NCBI GenBank assembly: GCA_017303715.1
Contig: JAFLBZ010000009.1
Location: 1 to 64,000 of the forward strand
Length of the DNA stretch: 64,000 nt
Reading direction: 5' to 3'
Source of the DNA: Rhodothermia bacterium
GTDB taxonomy: Bacteria > Bacteroidota > Rhodothermia > Rhodothermales > UBA2364
Positions 37,264-46,250 of this stretch are shown piece after piece. Every line of letters starts with the position of its first letter. Position 1 is the stretch's first letter. The notes under the pieces were generated by a model that saw nothing but the letters and a program-made list of their open reading frames with translations, was not told the origin of the DNA and made no database searches. Position numbers and translations under genes: made by a program.

Positions 37264-38121
37264 ATGAAACACCTTTTTGTATGCTGTTTCGTTGTAATAG
37301 GCGGTTTACAAGGAGTGTGGGCCCAAATGTTGAACAGTGAGCGCACCTTTGGAGATAAGATTCAAAACACAGCGCCCGAAATTCAACAAGCAACAGGGAT
37401 TGATGAGCATCTAGGTGCATTTATCCCGCTCGATGCTACATTCCGCGACGAAGAGGGCAAGACGGTAAAATTGTCTTCCTACTTTAAGGGTGAAAAACCG
37501 GTTCTTTTAAATTTTGCATACCATACCTGCCCACTTTTGTGCCACTATGTCTTGGATGGAATTGTAGCTGGTGCTAAAAGTATGCCTTGGGTGCCCGGTA
37601 AGGAATATGAAATTATTTCCATAAGCATCCAACCTACCGAAACACCTGAATTGGCAAAACGCCAAAAGAAAAATTATTTGGCTAAACTAAATAAAATAGG
37701 TGCTGAAAAAGGATGGCATTTTTTAACCGGCGACGAAGCCGAAATCCGAAAAGTTGCCAATACGGTTGGTTTTAGGTATAAATGGGACGAAAAATCTAAA
37801 CAGTTTTCCCATTCCGCCGCAATCATGTTACTCAGTGGCGAGGGGAAAATTAGTCGTTATTTATATGGTATTCGGTACAGTTCAAAAGACCTAAGAAACG
37901 GCTTATTGGAAGCCGCTGAAGGTAAAGTGGGAACAACCATAGATAAAGTCTTCTTATGGTGCTACCACTACGATCCTACCGAAAAATCATATGTGCTAAA
38001 TGCGTATCGCCTTATGCAAATTGGGATGGGAATTGTGTTGACCCTCGTTGCTGTTGGCTTGGTGTGGTATTGGAAAACTGAATCTAAAACAAAATCTTTG
38101 AATCCAGAGGATTTTGTTTAA
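37264..38121 (+). CDS. SCO1/SenC/PrrC family copper chaperone
   Basis: 285 residues. Signal sequence (MKHLFVCCFVVIGGLQGVWAQ), then a thioredoxin-like domain with the copper-binding pair CPLLC in FAYHTCPLLCHYVLDG and the distal His in FSHSAAIMLLSGEG. A C-terminal helix (LMQIGMGIVLTLVAVGLVWYW) anchors it from the other end, which is unusual compared with N-anchored Sco proteins. Sco delivers copper to, or reduces, the CuA site of oxidase subunit II, encoded next. The frame stays open upstream to 37159, overlapping the previous gene, but the signal sequence fixes ATG 37264. Confidence 0.88.
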   Translation: MKHLFVCCFVVIGGLQGVWAQMLNSERTFGDKIQNTAPEIQQATGIDEHLGAFIPLDATFRDEEGKTVKLSSYFKGEKPVLLNFAYHTCPLLCHYVLDGIVAGAKSMPWVPGKEYEIISISIQPTETPELAKRQKKNYLAKLNKIGAEKGWHFLTGDEAEIRKVANTVGFRYKWDEKSKQFSHSAAIMLLSGEGKISRYLYGIRYSSKDLRNGLLEAAEGKVGTTIDKVFLWCYHYDPTEKSYVLNAYRLMQIGMGIVLTLVAVGLVWYWKTESKTKSLNPEDFV

Positions 38122-38165
38122 GCTGATAAAATCTGATAAATAATTGATTTAACCTAAATAGTCGA

Positions 38166-39242
38166 ATGACGCCGAAACACAACAATAATCGCACAATGAT
38201 AGGAGTCCTAGCCACTGGGATTCTGGCGATCATCTATATGATCTATGTCATGGTTGCCCCACAAGGTGAGCATATACAAGGTTGGACGCCACGCGCGTCA
38301 TCAACGCTGGCTGAAGGGACCGATTGGGTGTTCAACTTTATCAATTATTGGAACTACTTGTTCTTTATTGGTGTAGTTGCAGCAATGGGCTATTTCATCT
38401 ATAAATTTCAGCGCAAGTCCGATTCAGAACGGACGGAAAAGGTGGAAGATAGCCTCGCGTTCGAAATGTTCTGGGTGATTTTTCCGACGCTTTTGGTCAT
38501 GGTGGTCTTTGTCTTAGGGGCAAGAGACTATATGAGCCATAGGGTAACGCCCAAAAATGTCTATGAAATACAGGCCACTGCGTTTCAATGGGGATGGACA
38601 TTCACTTACCCCAATGGTGGAATTTCCGATAGCTTGGTTGTTCCTGCAAATCAACCTGTACGTATGGTTATGACCAGTAACGATGTTTTACATAGTTTTT
38701 ATATTCCAGATTTCCGCGTTAAGCAGGATGTCATCCCAAACCGGTTCACCTATGTTTGGTTTAATGCGCCAAAAGCAACGCTGAAATACAATCGTCCAAA
38801 CGATTCTACGCTTACCGTTTCCACCTTGGAAAGGAGGCACATTTTACATTGTACGGAATATTGTGGCAATTCGCACTCTGGAATGGATCGAAATGTACAA
38901 GTGATGGCAGATGCCGATTTTACCACTTGGTTAGAGGAGTTGACAAAGGTTGATGAATCCGCCGAAGGTGGCAAAAAAGTATTTGAAAGCAAGTGCCAAT
39001 CTTGCCATTCTGCCGATGGGACCCCCGGAATCGGGCCGTCGTGGAAAGGGCTTTGGGGAAGTAACCGAAGTGTCTCGCCGGGTGGATCGGTTCCTGCAGA
39101 TGAAAATTACATTCGGGAGTCTATCCTGAATCCGGGTGCAAAAGTGGCCAATGGCTTTCCCAATGCGATGACCAATTTTACGGGTCTCATTAAAGATGGC
39201 GAGATAAAAGCCCTTATAGAGTACATGAAAACCTTGAAGTAA
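38166..39242 (+). CDS. coxB: cytochrome c oxidase subunit II with fused cytochrome c (caa3 type)
   Basis: 358 residues. Two membrane helices (about 13-33 and 60-80, then a third hydrophobic stretch FEMFWVIFPTLLVMVVFVLGA) lead to the periplasmic CuA domain, with the His in DVLHSFYIPDFRVKQDVIPN and the Cys-Cys-His-Met ligands in CTEYCGNSHSGMDRNVQVM. The C-terminal part (about 260-358) is a cytochrome c domain with haem site CQSCH and a likely Met ligand in FPNAMTNF. This fusion makes it a caa3 oxidase able to take electrons directly from ACIII. Followed 27 bp later by coxA. Confidence 0.95.
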   Translation: MTPKHNNNRTMIGVLATGILAIIYMIYVMVAPQGEHIQGWTPRASSTLAEGTDWVFNFINYWNYLFFIGVVAAMGYFIYKFQRKSDSERTEKVEDSLAFEMFWVIFPTLLVMVVFVLGARDYMSHRVTPKNVYEIQATAFQWGWTFTYPNGGISDSLVVPANQPVRMVMTSNDVLHSFYIPDFRVKQDVIPNRFTYVWFNAPKATLKYNRPNDSTLTVSTLERRHILHCTEYCGNSHSGMDRNVQVMADADFTTWLEELTKVDESAEGGKKVFESKCQSCHSADGTPGIGPSWKGLWGSNRSVSPGGSVPADENYIRESILNPGAKVANGFPNAMTNFTGLIKDGEIKALIEYMKTLK

Positions 39243-39269
39243 TCCCTTTTTATTGTAAACAAGAGAAAC

Positions 39270-40958
39270 ATGAGCGTTACTATGATTGAGCCGGGTCAAA
39301 CCATGCCCGCTATCGAACACCACTACCTCAATGCCGAAAAGGGAATCAAGAGTTGGCTGACGACAGTTGACCACAAGCGGATTGGGATTATGTATCTCAT
39401 TTCGGTTGCACTCTTCTTTGCTGTCGGTGGTTTACTTGCCGTCTTTGTTCGTTTAGAACTGTTAACCCCCGGCAGAACCATTATGGATGCAGCCATGTAC
39501 AACCGCGTCTTTAGTGCACACGGTATCGTGATGGTCTTCCTCTTTATTATTCCTTCGATTCCGGCTTCGCTTGGTAACTTTTTGTTACCAATTATGATTG
39601 GCGCCAAGGACGTTGCTTTCCCACGATTAAACCTTGCCAGTTTTTATATTTACTGGGCTGGGGGGATATTAGGGATTATCGGCATGTTGTCGGGAGCCGT
39701 AGATACAGGTTGGACGTTTTATGCACCTTATTCTACTACAACCACAACGGTCGTATGGATGACACTTGCGGTATTTGTCGCTGGCTTTTCTTCTATCCTG
39801 ACTGGACTTAATTTTGTGGTCACCATCCATAAAATGCGTGCGCCGGGTATGACATGGACTCGATTACCACTTTTCTTGTGGGGGATTTATGCCACCGCCA
39901 TTATTCAGGTTTTGGCTACTCCGGTAATTGGGATTACCATGTTGCTTCTTATGATGGAAAAGTTGATCGGAATTGGAATCTTTGATCCAAAATTGGGTGG
40001 CGATCCAGTTCTGTACCAACACTTTTTCTGGTTCTATTCGCATCCGGCGGTTTACATTATGATTTTGCCCGCAATGGGTGTGGTTTCCGAGTTAATGGCA
40101 ACCTTTTCTCGTCAAAAAATATTCGGCTATAAAGCCATTGCGCTTTCTTCTATGGCCATTGCATTGGTAAGCTTTTTAGTTTGGGGACACCACATGTTTG
40201 TTGCCGGACAATCCGAAGTTGCTGCCATTATTTTCTCTGCAATTACCTATTTGGTCGGCGTTCCAACAGGAATTAAGGTAATTAGCTGGGTAGGAACAAT
40301 GTATAAAGGCTCTATTTCGTTGAGAGCGCCCATGATTTATGCACAGATGTTTCTCTTCTTATTCACCATTGGGGGGCTAACGGGGATCATGCTTGGCTCT
40401 CTGAATGTGGATGTCCATTTGCACGATACGTATTATGTTGTCGCTCACTTCCATTATGTTATGATGGGAGGAACGGTGATCGCGTTCTTAGGTGGCTTAC
40501 ACTATTGGTGGCCCAAAATGACGGGCAAAATGTATAACGAGTCATTGGCGAAATGGGCGGCTGGTTTAATCTTTATTGGTTTTAACGTAACCTTCTTTAC
40601 CCAATTTATCATGGGTAGTCAAGGGATGCCGCGGCGTTATTACGATTATGTACCAGAGTATGCCCATCTCCATGCCTTCTCAACGTATGGTTCGTGGATT
40701 TTAGGTCTCGGTTTATTGATTGCATTTATCTGCTTTATCCATTCTCTATTTAAGGGCGAGCAAGTGGGTGCTGATCCATGGGGCGGCACAACCTTAGAAT
40801 GGCTAACAACTTCTCCTCCGGATGCCCACAACTTTAAGCGCGTTCCATTGGTTACACGTAATCCATATGATTACGATGCTGCATACGATGACCTCCTAGG
40901 AGATGGTATGGGGGACGGTGCATCCAGAACACCGACCGTCACCCCCACAAAAGCCTAA
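39270..40958 (+). CDS. coxA: cytochrome c oxidase subunit I (A2-type haem-copper oxidase)
   Basis: 562 residues, twelve helices. Haem and CuB ligands are visible: the first haem His in [12 protein letters not shown], the CuB His in FYSHPAVYI, the His pair in [10 protein letters not shown], and the C-terminal His pair in [11 protein letters not shown]. In place of the Glu of the HPEVY motif the sequence is YSHPAVY, the signature of A2-type enzymes with an altered D channel, as in Rhodothermus and Thermus caa3 oxidases. The N-terminal region ([18 protein letters not shown]) is standard. This is the proton-pumping catalytic subunit. Confidence 0.96.
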   Translation: MSVTMIEPGQTMPAIEHHYLNAEKGIKSWLTTVDHKRIGIMYLISVALFFAVGGLLAVFVRLELLTPGRTIMDAAMYNRVFSAHGIVMVFLFIIPSIPASLGNFLLPIMIGAKDVAFPRLNLASFYIYWAGGILGIIGMLSGAVDTGWTFYAPYSTTTTTVVWMTLAVFVAGFSSILTGLNFVVTIHKMRAPGMTWTRLPLFLWGIYATAIIQVLATPVIGITMLLLMMEKLIGIGIFDPKLGGDPVLYQHFFWFYSHPAVYIMILPAMGVVSELMATFSRQKIFGYKAIALSSMAIALVSFLVWGHHMFVAGQSEVAAIIFSAITYLVGVPTGIKVISWVGTMYKGSISLRAPMIYAQMFLFLFTIGGLTGIMLGSLNVDVHLHDTYYVVAHFHYVMMGGTVIAFLGGLHYWWPKMTGKMYNESLAKWAAGLIFIGFNVTFFTQFIMGSQGMPRRYYDYVPEYAHLHAFSTYGSWILGLGLLIAFICFIHSLFKGEQVGADPWGGTTLEWLTTSPPDAHNFKRVPLVTRNPYDYDAAYDDLLGDGMGDGASRTPTVTPTKA

Positions 40959-41003
40959 GTGTGTTATTTCTCATTTTGTAAGTTTTTCCGATAACTAAGT
41001 TTT

Positions 41004-41702
41004 ATGAGCACCATAGCAACCGCAATTGAGACGGGTCATCAAGACCACGATCATGATCATCCTGAATATCTGCAACACCACTTTGTGAGTGCAGATCAGC
41101 AGTTCGACTCCGCCAAGATGGGTATATGGCTCTTTTTGGTAACCGAAGTGCTCTTGTTTAGTGGGATATTTGTGGCATATGCCGTATTCCGGAATTGGTA
41201 CCCCGATTCGTTCCACGAAACCTTTTCCACCTTAAATATTGTTTATGGATTTGTCAATACCTGTGTACTTTTGACATCGTCGTACACGATGGTATTGGCA
41301 ATCAACAGTATTCAAAACAACCAAGTGGACAAAATGGTGAACTATTTGTTCACGACCGTTGCCTTGGGCGCTGTTTTTATGCTCATCAAGACCATAGAGT
41401 ATAAAGAGAAGTATGATGGTGGCATTTTCTTCTGGCTTTGGGAGCCGCACGGCCATCACTACGAACACTTGGCGAATGTTGCATACGCTTCTATCTTCAT
41501 GAAGCTATATTTTGTCGCAACGGGTATCCACGGCTTGCACGTATTGATTGGCATGTTCCTCTTGTTGTGGGTAGCTTGGAAAGGAAAAGAAGGCCGCTGG
41601 TCTGCTGACTACTACAACTATGTTGAAGTCTCCGGACTTTACTGGCACTTGGTGGACATTGTTTGGATATTCTTGTTCCCCTTATTGTACCTGACATCAT
41701 AA
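41004..41702 (+). CDS. coxC: cytochrome c oxidase subunit III
   Basis: 232 residues with five to six helices. Family landmarks: AKMGIWLFLVTEVLLFSGIFVAYAVFRNWYPDSF near the N-terminus, SSYTMVLAINSIQNN, KLYFVATGIHGLHVLIGMF with the conserved His-Gly-His, and the C-terminal VSGLYWHLVDIVWIFLFPLLYL. There are no redox cofactors; it stabilises subunit I. The short N-terminal extension is His/Asp rich (ETGHQDHDHDHPEYLQHH), which may bind metal but could be incidental. 45 bp after coxA. Confidence 0.94.
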   Translation: MSTIATAIETGHQDHDHDHPEYLQHHFVSADQQFDSAKMGIWLFLVTEVLLFSGIFVAYAVFRNWYPDSFHETFSTLNIVYGFVNTCVLLTSSYTMVLAINSIQNNQVDKMVNYLFTTVALGAVFMLIKTIEYKEKYDGGIFFWLWEPHGHHYEHLANVAYASIFMKLYFVATGIHGLHVLIGMFLLLWVAWKGKEGRWSADYYNYVEVSGLYWHLVDIVWIFLFPLLYLTS

Positions 41703-41759
41703 AGCAAGGGTGCGGCGAACGCAAAAGATCTTAACCTCAAAATTTTACACAACCTGAGT

Positions 41760-42248
41760 ATGGCACACGGACATAGCCACGAAGGCGGCGGACATCATAT
41801 TACTCCGCAAAGCGTTTTGAAAAATACTTTTATTGCCCTTTTGGTACTCACCTTGATAACTGTTGGAACGTCTATGTTCCTTCATGCAGTTCCTTCATTG
41901 GGCTTTCTGGGCATTCCATTGGCCATTCTACTGGCAACCGGAAAGGCCAGTTTGGTGGTCTTGTATTTTATGGGCATTAAATATGACAAGCCTATAAACG
42001 GTGTAATTGCCGTTGGAATGGTGCTATTTGTTGTAATCTTTCTTGTTTTCACTTTGATGGATACCACCACGCGGAAAGCCTTTGGGGATCGTTTTGGCAC
42101 CACACAGATGGAAGACGCGGAGCATTGGAAAACCCTGAAAGCGCGTGAAAAAGAGATTTTAGAAGGCGCGAAAAAAGTCCCGCTTACCCCTGCTGATTAT
42201 CAAAGGCTGGGTGCTGCTCCCGTAGCGGATACTACCGCAGCACAATAA
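41760..42248 (+). CDS. coxD: cytochrome c oxidase subunit IV (prokaryotic type)
   Basis: 162 residues. Three helices (about 22-44, 49-72, 78-100) in the arrangement of bacterial subunit IV: TFIALLVLTLITVGTSMFL, LGIPLAILLATGKASLVVLYFMGIKYD and GVIAVGMVLFVVIFLVFTLMD. The N-terminus is His rich (MAHGHSHEGGGHH). The C-terminal tail of about 50 residues is charged (AEHWKTLKAREKEILEGAKK) and longer than usual. No catalytic role; last recognised oxidase subunit of the operon. Confidence 0.88.
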   Translation: MAHGHSHEGGGHHITPQSVLKNTFIALLVLTLITVGTSMFLHAVPSLGFLGIPLAILLATGKASLVVLYFMGIKYDKPINGVIAVGMVLFVVIFLVFTLMDTTTRKAFGDRFGTTQMEDAEHWKTLKAREKEILEGAKKVPLTPADYQRLGAAPVADTTAAQ

Positions 42249-42325
42249 TTTTACTTTGTAGTCAAAAGCTCTTGATTCTTCGGTGGTATGGTGTTAAACT
42301 GTATCACCGCTTTTGCTTTAAAGAA

Positions 42326-42637
42326 ATGGTCACGTTTATCTTTTTATTTATTTTAATGTTTGCGCCTGTATTTTTTATTCTACTGGCGTGGTTGCTGACG
42401 ACCATTTTACGTCTTTATTTCCCTGAAAAAATGATGCCTATCCAATATGACCCAGTATGGCAGAGAAAAGAGGCGACAAAAAAGGGGATGATGGTTCCTG
42501 TTGGTGTTCAGGAGATTTATGAGGATCAGCAACGTTTGCGGCGAGAAAAGCCTCCCGTGTTTTATGCGTATGACGGTGTGCGATCGGATGGTTTCCCGTG
42601 TGAATGGGAAAATGAATTGTATGAAAGAAGAAACTGA
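42326..42637 (+). CDS. small membrane protein at the end of the cox operon
   Basis: 103 residues from ATG 42326; the frame is open to a TTG at 42272. One or two N-terminal hydrophobic segments (VTFIFLFILMFAPVFFILLAWLLTTILRLYF) are followed by a polar domain (QYDPVWQRKEATKKGMMVPVGVQEIYEDQQRLRREKP). No family recognised. It follows coxD by about 80 bp on the same strand and could be an oxidase-associated protein, but there is no direct evidence. The 210 bp after it, up to 42849, contain no gene. Confidence 0.55.
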   Translation: MVTFIFLFILMFAPVFFILLAWLLTTILRLYFPEKMMPIQYDPVWQRKEATKKGMMVPVGVQEIYEDQQRLRREKPPVFYAYDGVRSDGFPCEWENELYERRN

Positions 42638-42849
42638 TAAACCAACCCCATAGGAAATCGTCGCCTGATGTTTAGGGGTATTCCCGCATTTTGGGCCTGT
42701 AACACCTTTTTTATACCATTTCTATAGCCCACTGATATTTGCGCAAAGAATTGAAAGCACAAAGATTATCCAATCACCAATCTTCAACTGCAAAGTAAAT
42801 AATTACTTAAGGTGATTCCTTGATACGTCTGACCTTATAAAGGAAAGAG

Positions 42850-43452
42850 CTATATTAGCTTTTGGGCAATGGCATCTAATAAAAAGTTACTGATTTGTTG
42901 ATAGCTTTTTTGTAGCGTTGTTTTAATCGGAACGTTTTTGGACTCGCCAATAGCTGCTTTTACGACAGAACACGGTACACCATTCGAGGCGGCTACAAAC
43001 ACCATTGCATAGGCTTCCATATCGCTTAGGTCAGCAATTTTCTGCCAATACACCCGATCCTTGGGGTCTTTAGAAACATGTTCTTGGGTCACTAAAATGC
43101 CTTCCCGAAGGTTTTTAAAAGGTGTTTCGATGGTAAGCCGGGGATATATGGGCATGGTGAATTCGATTCTATCACCCTCAAAAACCTGTGTACAGGCTAT
43201 AAATTCCCCATCGTTGAATTGAGCATTGTACTTCGTAGCAGTTCCAATATGAAGAACTTTAGAGGGTTTGATGCTTTTAATGAATTGTTCCGATCTTAAG
43301 GTAGCCTTGATTTTCCCGACGCCTGTAATCGCAATGGCTATCGTGTTGTCCTGATCGAATTGCCCTTCTTCGAGGCCATCGAACCGGCCAGCATGGTATG
43401 CTTTTAAAAAAAAATGTGCTTCTTGCTGGGTAGAGAAAAAAATGGCTGTCAT
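42850..43452 (-). CDS. nucleosidase-like protein (MTA/SAH nucleosidase superfamily)
   Basis: 200 residues with the PNP/UDP-phosphorylase fold. Diagnostic parts are IAIAITGVGKIKATLRSE, KVLHIGTATKYNAQF with the glycine stretch before it, DRIEFTMPIYP and especially SDMEAYAMVFVAASNGVP, which contains the substrate-binding Met-Glu pair. Where the superfamily normally has the catalytic Asp in an ISD motif, this protein has KAAIGESKN, so the base-activating residue may differ or activity may be lost. It is divergent from metF, with a 42-bp gap, which would fit a role in the methionine/SAM salvage cycle. Confidence 0.72.
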   Translation of the reverse strand: MTAIFFSTQQEAHFFLKAYHAGRFDGLEEGQFDQDNTIAIAITGVGKIKATLRSEQFIKSIKPSKVLHIGTATKYNAQFNDGEFIACTQVFEGDRIEFTMPIYPRLTIETPFKNLREGILVTQEHVSKDPKDRVYWQKIADLSDMEAYAMVFVAASNGVPCSVVKAAIGESKNVPIKTTLQKSYQQISNFLLDAIAQKLI

Positions 43453-43494
43453 GTCTCAATAGGTTTGTCTTGATCAACAAAAAAACGTGGGAAT

Positions 43495-44448
43495 ATGAAA
43501 GTAATAGACATCATTGAACGTGCCAAAAACCCCTTGGTCTCATATGAAATTATTCCACCGAAACGTGGTGGAACTATCCAACAGATATTTGAACTCATCG
43601 AACCGTTGCAAAAATTCAACCCTCCATTCATTGATGTGACCAGTCATGCCGCCGAAGTGCAGTACGAGGAGTTGGCGAATGGTGTTGTCAAGCGGACGGT
43701 AAAGCGGAAAAGGCCAGGGACATTGGGTATGTGTGCTGCCATTAAAGGGAAGTTTGGTATCGAAACGGTTCCTCATTTACTTTGTGAGGGCTTTACACGC
43801 GAAGAAACAGAAGATGCGCTGATCGAGTTGAATTATCTTGGGATCCAAAATGTTTTGGCCCTGCGAGGGGATCAGCATGGATTTTCAAAGCCCATTGCGA
43901 CAAACCGCTCCCGTAATGATTTTGCTTCGGACTTGGTAAAGCAGATAACAGCCATGAATCGCGGTGAGTATTTAGAAGAGATGTTGGATGCCGCGGGAAC
44001 CGATTTTTGCATTGGTGTGGCCGGTTATCCGGAAAAGCATTTTGAGTCGCCGAATATGCAGCGGGACATACATTATTTAAAGCAAAAAGTGGATGCTGGT
44101 GCGGCTTATATTGTAACGCAAATGTTTTTTGACAATCGGCATTTCTTTACATTCGTGGAGACTTGTCGTGCCGCTGGAATTACGGTTCCGATTATTCCAG
44201 GTCTTAAAGTTTTGACGACAAAGAACCATCTAAAATCGTTGCCCAAAAGCTTTTATTTAGAACTGCCAGAAGAATTGGTACAAGAGATCGAACAAGCACC
44301 TAAAGAAAGGGTGCCGGAGATTGGTATGAAGTGGGCGATAAAACAGGCGGAAGAATTGCTGTCAAATGGATATAATGTACATTTTTACATTATGCAACAA
44401 GCCAAACACATTGTGCCAGTGGTAGAAGCCCTATATAAAATGGCGTAA
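43495..44448 (+). CDS. metF: methylenetetrahydrofolate reductase
   Basis: FAD enzyme reducing 5,10-methylene-THF to 5-methyl-THF, the methyl donor for methionine synthase. 317 residues, a normal bacterial length. Seen are the TIM-barrel start LVSYEIIPPKRGGTIQQIFELIEPL with the catalytic Glu, DVTSHAA, the FAD loop NVLALRGDQ, IGVAGYPEKHFES, KVDAGAAYIVTQMFFDNRHF and the C-terminal IPGLKVLTTK. No folate or cobalamin gene is adjacent. The 42-bp divergent gap is too small for a SAM riboswitch, and none is visible. Confidence 0.95.
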   Translation: MKVIDIIERAKNPLVSYEIIPPKRGGTIQQIFELIEPLQKFNPPFIDVTSHAAEVQYEELANGVVKRTVKRKRPGTLGMCAAIKGKFGIETVPHLLCEGFTREETEDALIELNYLGIQNVLALRGDQHGFSKPIATNRSRNDFASDLVKQITAMNRGEYLEEMLDAAGTDFCIGVAGYPEKHFESPNMQRDIHYLKQKVDAGAAYIVTQMFFDNRHFFTFVETCRAAGITVPIIPGLKVLTTKNHLKSLPKSFYLELPEELVQEIEQAPKERVPEIGMKWAIKQAEELLSNGYNVHFYIMQQAKHIVPVVEALYKMA

Positions 44449-44559
44449 ATAAGAACTACGGGAACTTAAAGGTATCTGAGCAAAACAATTTGCACATTGT
44501 CTAACGAAATGAGGCTTTTTGGGTCTGTACTACCATGTGGTTGGGATAAGATTTCTGGA

Positions 44560-45177
44560 TCACCTCCGGAGTACAGCCCTCATAAATCGCCCAATTTCGG
44601 TACCTCGGATATCTTGTGTACCTTCCGTAAAAACATCAATCAAATAGGCCAAGCGGTCATCTTCGCTAAGGGTATTTGCATGATCCATGATGGTCTGAAG
44701 CATTTCCCTTAAACGTAAACCGTGTTGGTCGGATGTATAATGGTCTTGCTTTTCTTCGGTTAATTCGGGCAAAGGTAAAAAGCTACTTGGTGTAAGGGCT
44801 TTTTCTGCCTTTAGAACGCCAAGGGAATCCCCAGAGGCGCGACTAAGTTGGGAGATCGTGGGAGCATCGGGTATGGGAGAAGCCGAAAAGATTGGCTCCA
44901 CTAAAATTCGTCCCAATACGATAGCTGCTTGTGGTTTTAAAGGATATGCAACATTTGACACCAGCCTTTGCCCTTCTAACCACGTTCCATTATGACTCCC
45001 CAAATCCATGATTTTCCAAATCCCATTTTCAAGGTAAATGCGGACATGTTTCCGACTAAGCAAACAACCCGGATCATCGAGTGGAATATCGCATTGTGCA
45101 GACCTGCCCAAGGTTACGGCTTTTTGGTTTATCTTGACCTCGTGAGGGAGGCCATTGAGGGTGTATTTTAAAATCAT
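44560..45177 (-). CDS. FHA-domain protein
   Basis: 205 residues. An N-terminal forkhead-associated domain (about 20-85) has GRSAQCDIPLDDPGCLLSRKHVRIYLE and DLGSHNGTWLEGQRL, which include the Arg/Ser and Asn residues that bind phosphothreonine. The rest is low complexity followed by a helical C-terminal region (LREMLQTIMDHANTLSEDDRLAYLIDVFTEGTQ). The ligand is unknown. Its stand-alone position with no kinase nearby gives no partner. Convergent with metF, 111 bp apart. Confidence 0.83.
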   Translation of the reverse strand: MILKYTLNGLPHEVKINQKAVTLGRSAQCDIPLDDPGCLLSRKHVRIYLENGIWKIMDLGSHNGTWLEGQRLVSNVAYPLKPQAAIVLGRILVEPIFSASPIPDAPTISQLSRASGDSLGVLKAEKALTPSSFLPLPELTEEKQDHYTSDQHGLRLREMLQTIMDHANTLSEDDRLAYLIDVFTEGTQDIRGTEIGRFMRAVLRR

Positions 45178-45230
45178 GGGAGAATTTTCCTTGGTAGCAA
45201 ATAATTAAGATTCAAAACTTATGCCATAGT

Positions 45231-45539
45231 TTATACAAAAGACGAAATAATGGCAGAAGGCATCAAATATTTTTGATATACCAACAAACAACTTTCTTCG
45301 CTACAATAAACGGACGACCATAATTCGTCTAATTCAAGCATATCCTCGCTTCTTCGAAGCATTTGGAATACGCCCCCAAGCCCAAGCCTCGTCTCCCAAG
45401 CCCAAGCCTTGCATTTATCCTTGCGATTCCCCACTCCTTTTCTACCGCTTTTGACGATGTGTTCGGAACCACATTTACGGCAGTATTGATGTTTGATAAC
45501 CGTAACCGAGGTTTTTGTAGCAAAGTTAAACATTACCAT
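45231..45539 (-). pseudogene. IS1-like transposase remnant
   Basis: The 102-residue frame starts with an IS1 InsA-like zinc-finger region (YCRKCGSEHIVKSGRKGVGNRKDKCK) but the second CXXC half is replaced by AWAWETRLGLGG, encoded by a repeated 15-bp sequence. It then continues with LELDELWSSVYCSEES, which resembles the start of the InsB catalytic region (EVDEMWSF). The transposase is therefore internally rearranged and truncated. No terminal inverted repeats were found. It lies at the left edge of the foreign region. Confidence 0.65.
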
Positions 45540-45672
45540 CAGGAGGTGGGATCTGGTGGCTTTAGCTTCTGGAAACGGGAACTACGTTATCGGCTTGTTA
45601 TTAATCCATTTGAAGGTATCATTGGGTGCATGTGTTTGGCATTTGGGGTTAGGGCTATTTTTGTTTGATGCC

Positions 45673-45743
45673 AGAGCTACGCTCCTCTTTCTTTAATTGA
45701 ATGTACCTGCATCTACGAAGATTTTAGAGCTACGCTCCTCTTT
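45673..45743 (-). repeat. two-unit hairpin repeat, 53-bp period (GAGCGTAGCTC type)
   Basis: AGAGCTACGCTCCTCTTT occurs at 45673-45690 and 45726-45743, exactly 53 bp apart. Read on the minus strand, each unit is a hairpin (GAGC GTAG CTC) and the copies are joined by a spacer containing ATCTTCGTAGA, the same core as in the next array. It is therefore the same design in the opposite orientation with a different stem. Confidence 0.75.
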
Positions 45744-45773
45744 GCTTTTGTGTGTACAAAAATTGCTCCCTGT

Positions 45774-46250
45774 AAAAAACAGAAGCGTTAGCACCGCCAT
45801 CTTCATAGAATAAGGTATTACAAGGGCAAAAAACAGGGGCGTCAGCCCCGCCATCTTGATAGAAAAGGTATTGCAAGCGCAAAAACAGGGGCGTTCGCCC
45901 TGCCATCTTGATAGAAAAGATATTGCAAGCGCAAAACAGGGACATTAGCACCGCCATCTTCATAGAAAAGATATTGCAAGCGCAAAAAACAGGGGCGTCA
46001 GCCCCGCCATCTTGATAGAATAAGGTATTGCAAGGGCAAAAACAGAAGCGTTAGCACCGCCATCTTCGTAGAAAACGTATTGCAAGCGCAAAAAACAGAG
46101 GCGTTAGCCCTGCCATCTTCGTAGAAAACGTATTGCAAGCGCAAAAAACAGGGGCGTCAGCCCCGCCATCTTGATAGAATAAGGTATTGAAAGGGCAAAA
46201 ACAGGGGCGTCAGCCCTGCCATCTTCGTAGAAAAAAGCATTGTAATAGCG
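45774..46250 (+). repeat. nine-unit tandem array of 51-54 bp hairpin repeats
   Basis: Nine consecutive units fill 477 bp. Each begins with an A-tract and CAG, then a palindrome-like core (best copies GGGGC GTCA GCCCC, perfect 5-bp stem; others GAAGC GTTA GCACC, GGGGC GTTC GCCCT), then the conserved CCATCTT(G/C)(A/G)TAGAA and a spacer ending GCAAG(C/G)GC. Units 5 and 8 are near-identical and suggest duplication of blocks of units. No ORF explains them; the reverse frames that stay open through them are a by-product of the repeat. Compare REP-type intergenic repeats; no RAYT transposase is visible in the window. Confidence 0.85.

Noticed and set aside
43453-43494. SAM riboswitch upstream of metF
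   Set aside because: Only 42 bp separate the divergent genes, too short for a known SAM riboswitch.
45730-45963. 77-residue minus-strand ORF through the hairpin repeats
   Set aside because: The translation repeats KMAG/DGGADAPVF because it follows the DNA repeats; several frames stay open in the same way. It is a product of the repeat unit, not a gene.
45673-46250. CRISPR array
   Set aside because: The repeats are tandem units of about 53 bp that vary along their whole length; there are no constant repeats separated by unique spacers and no cas genes.
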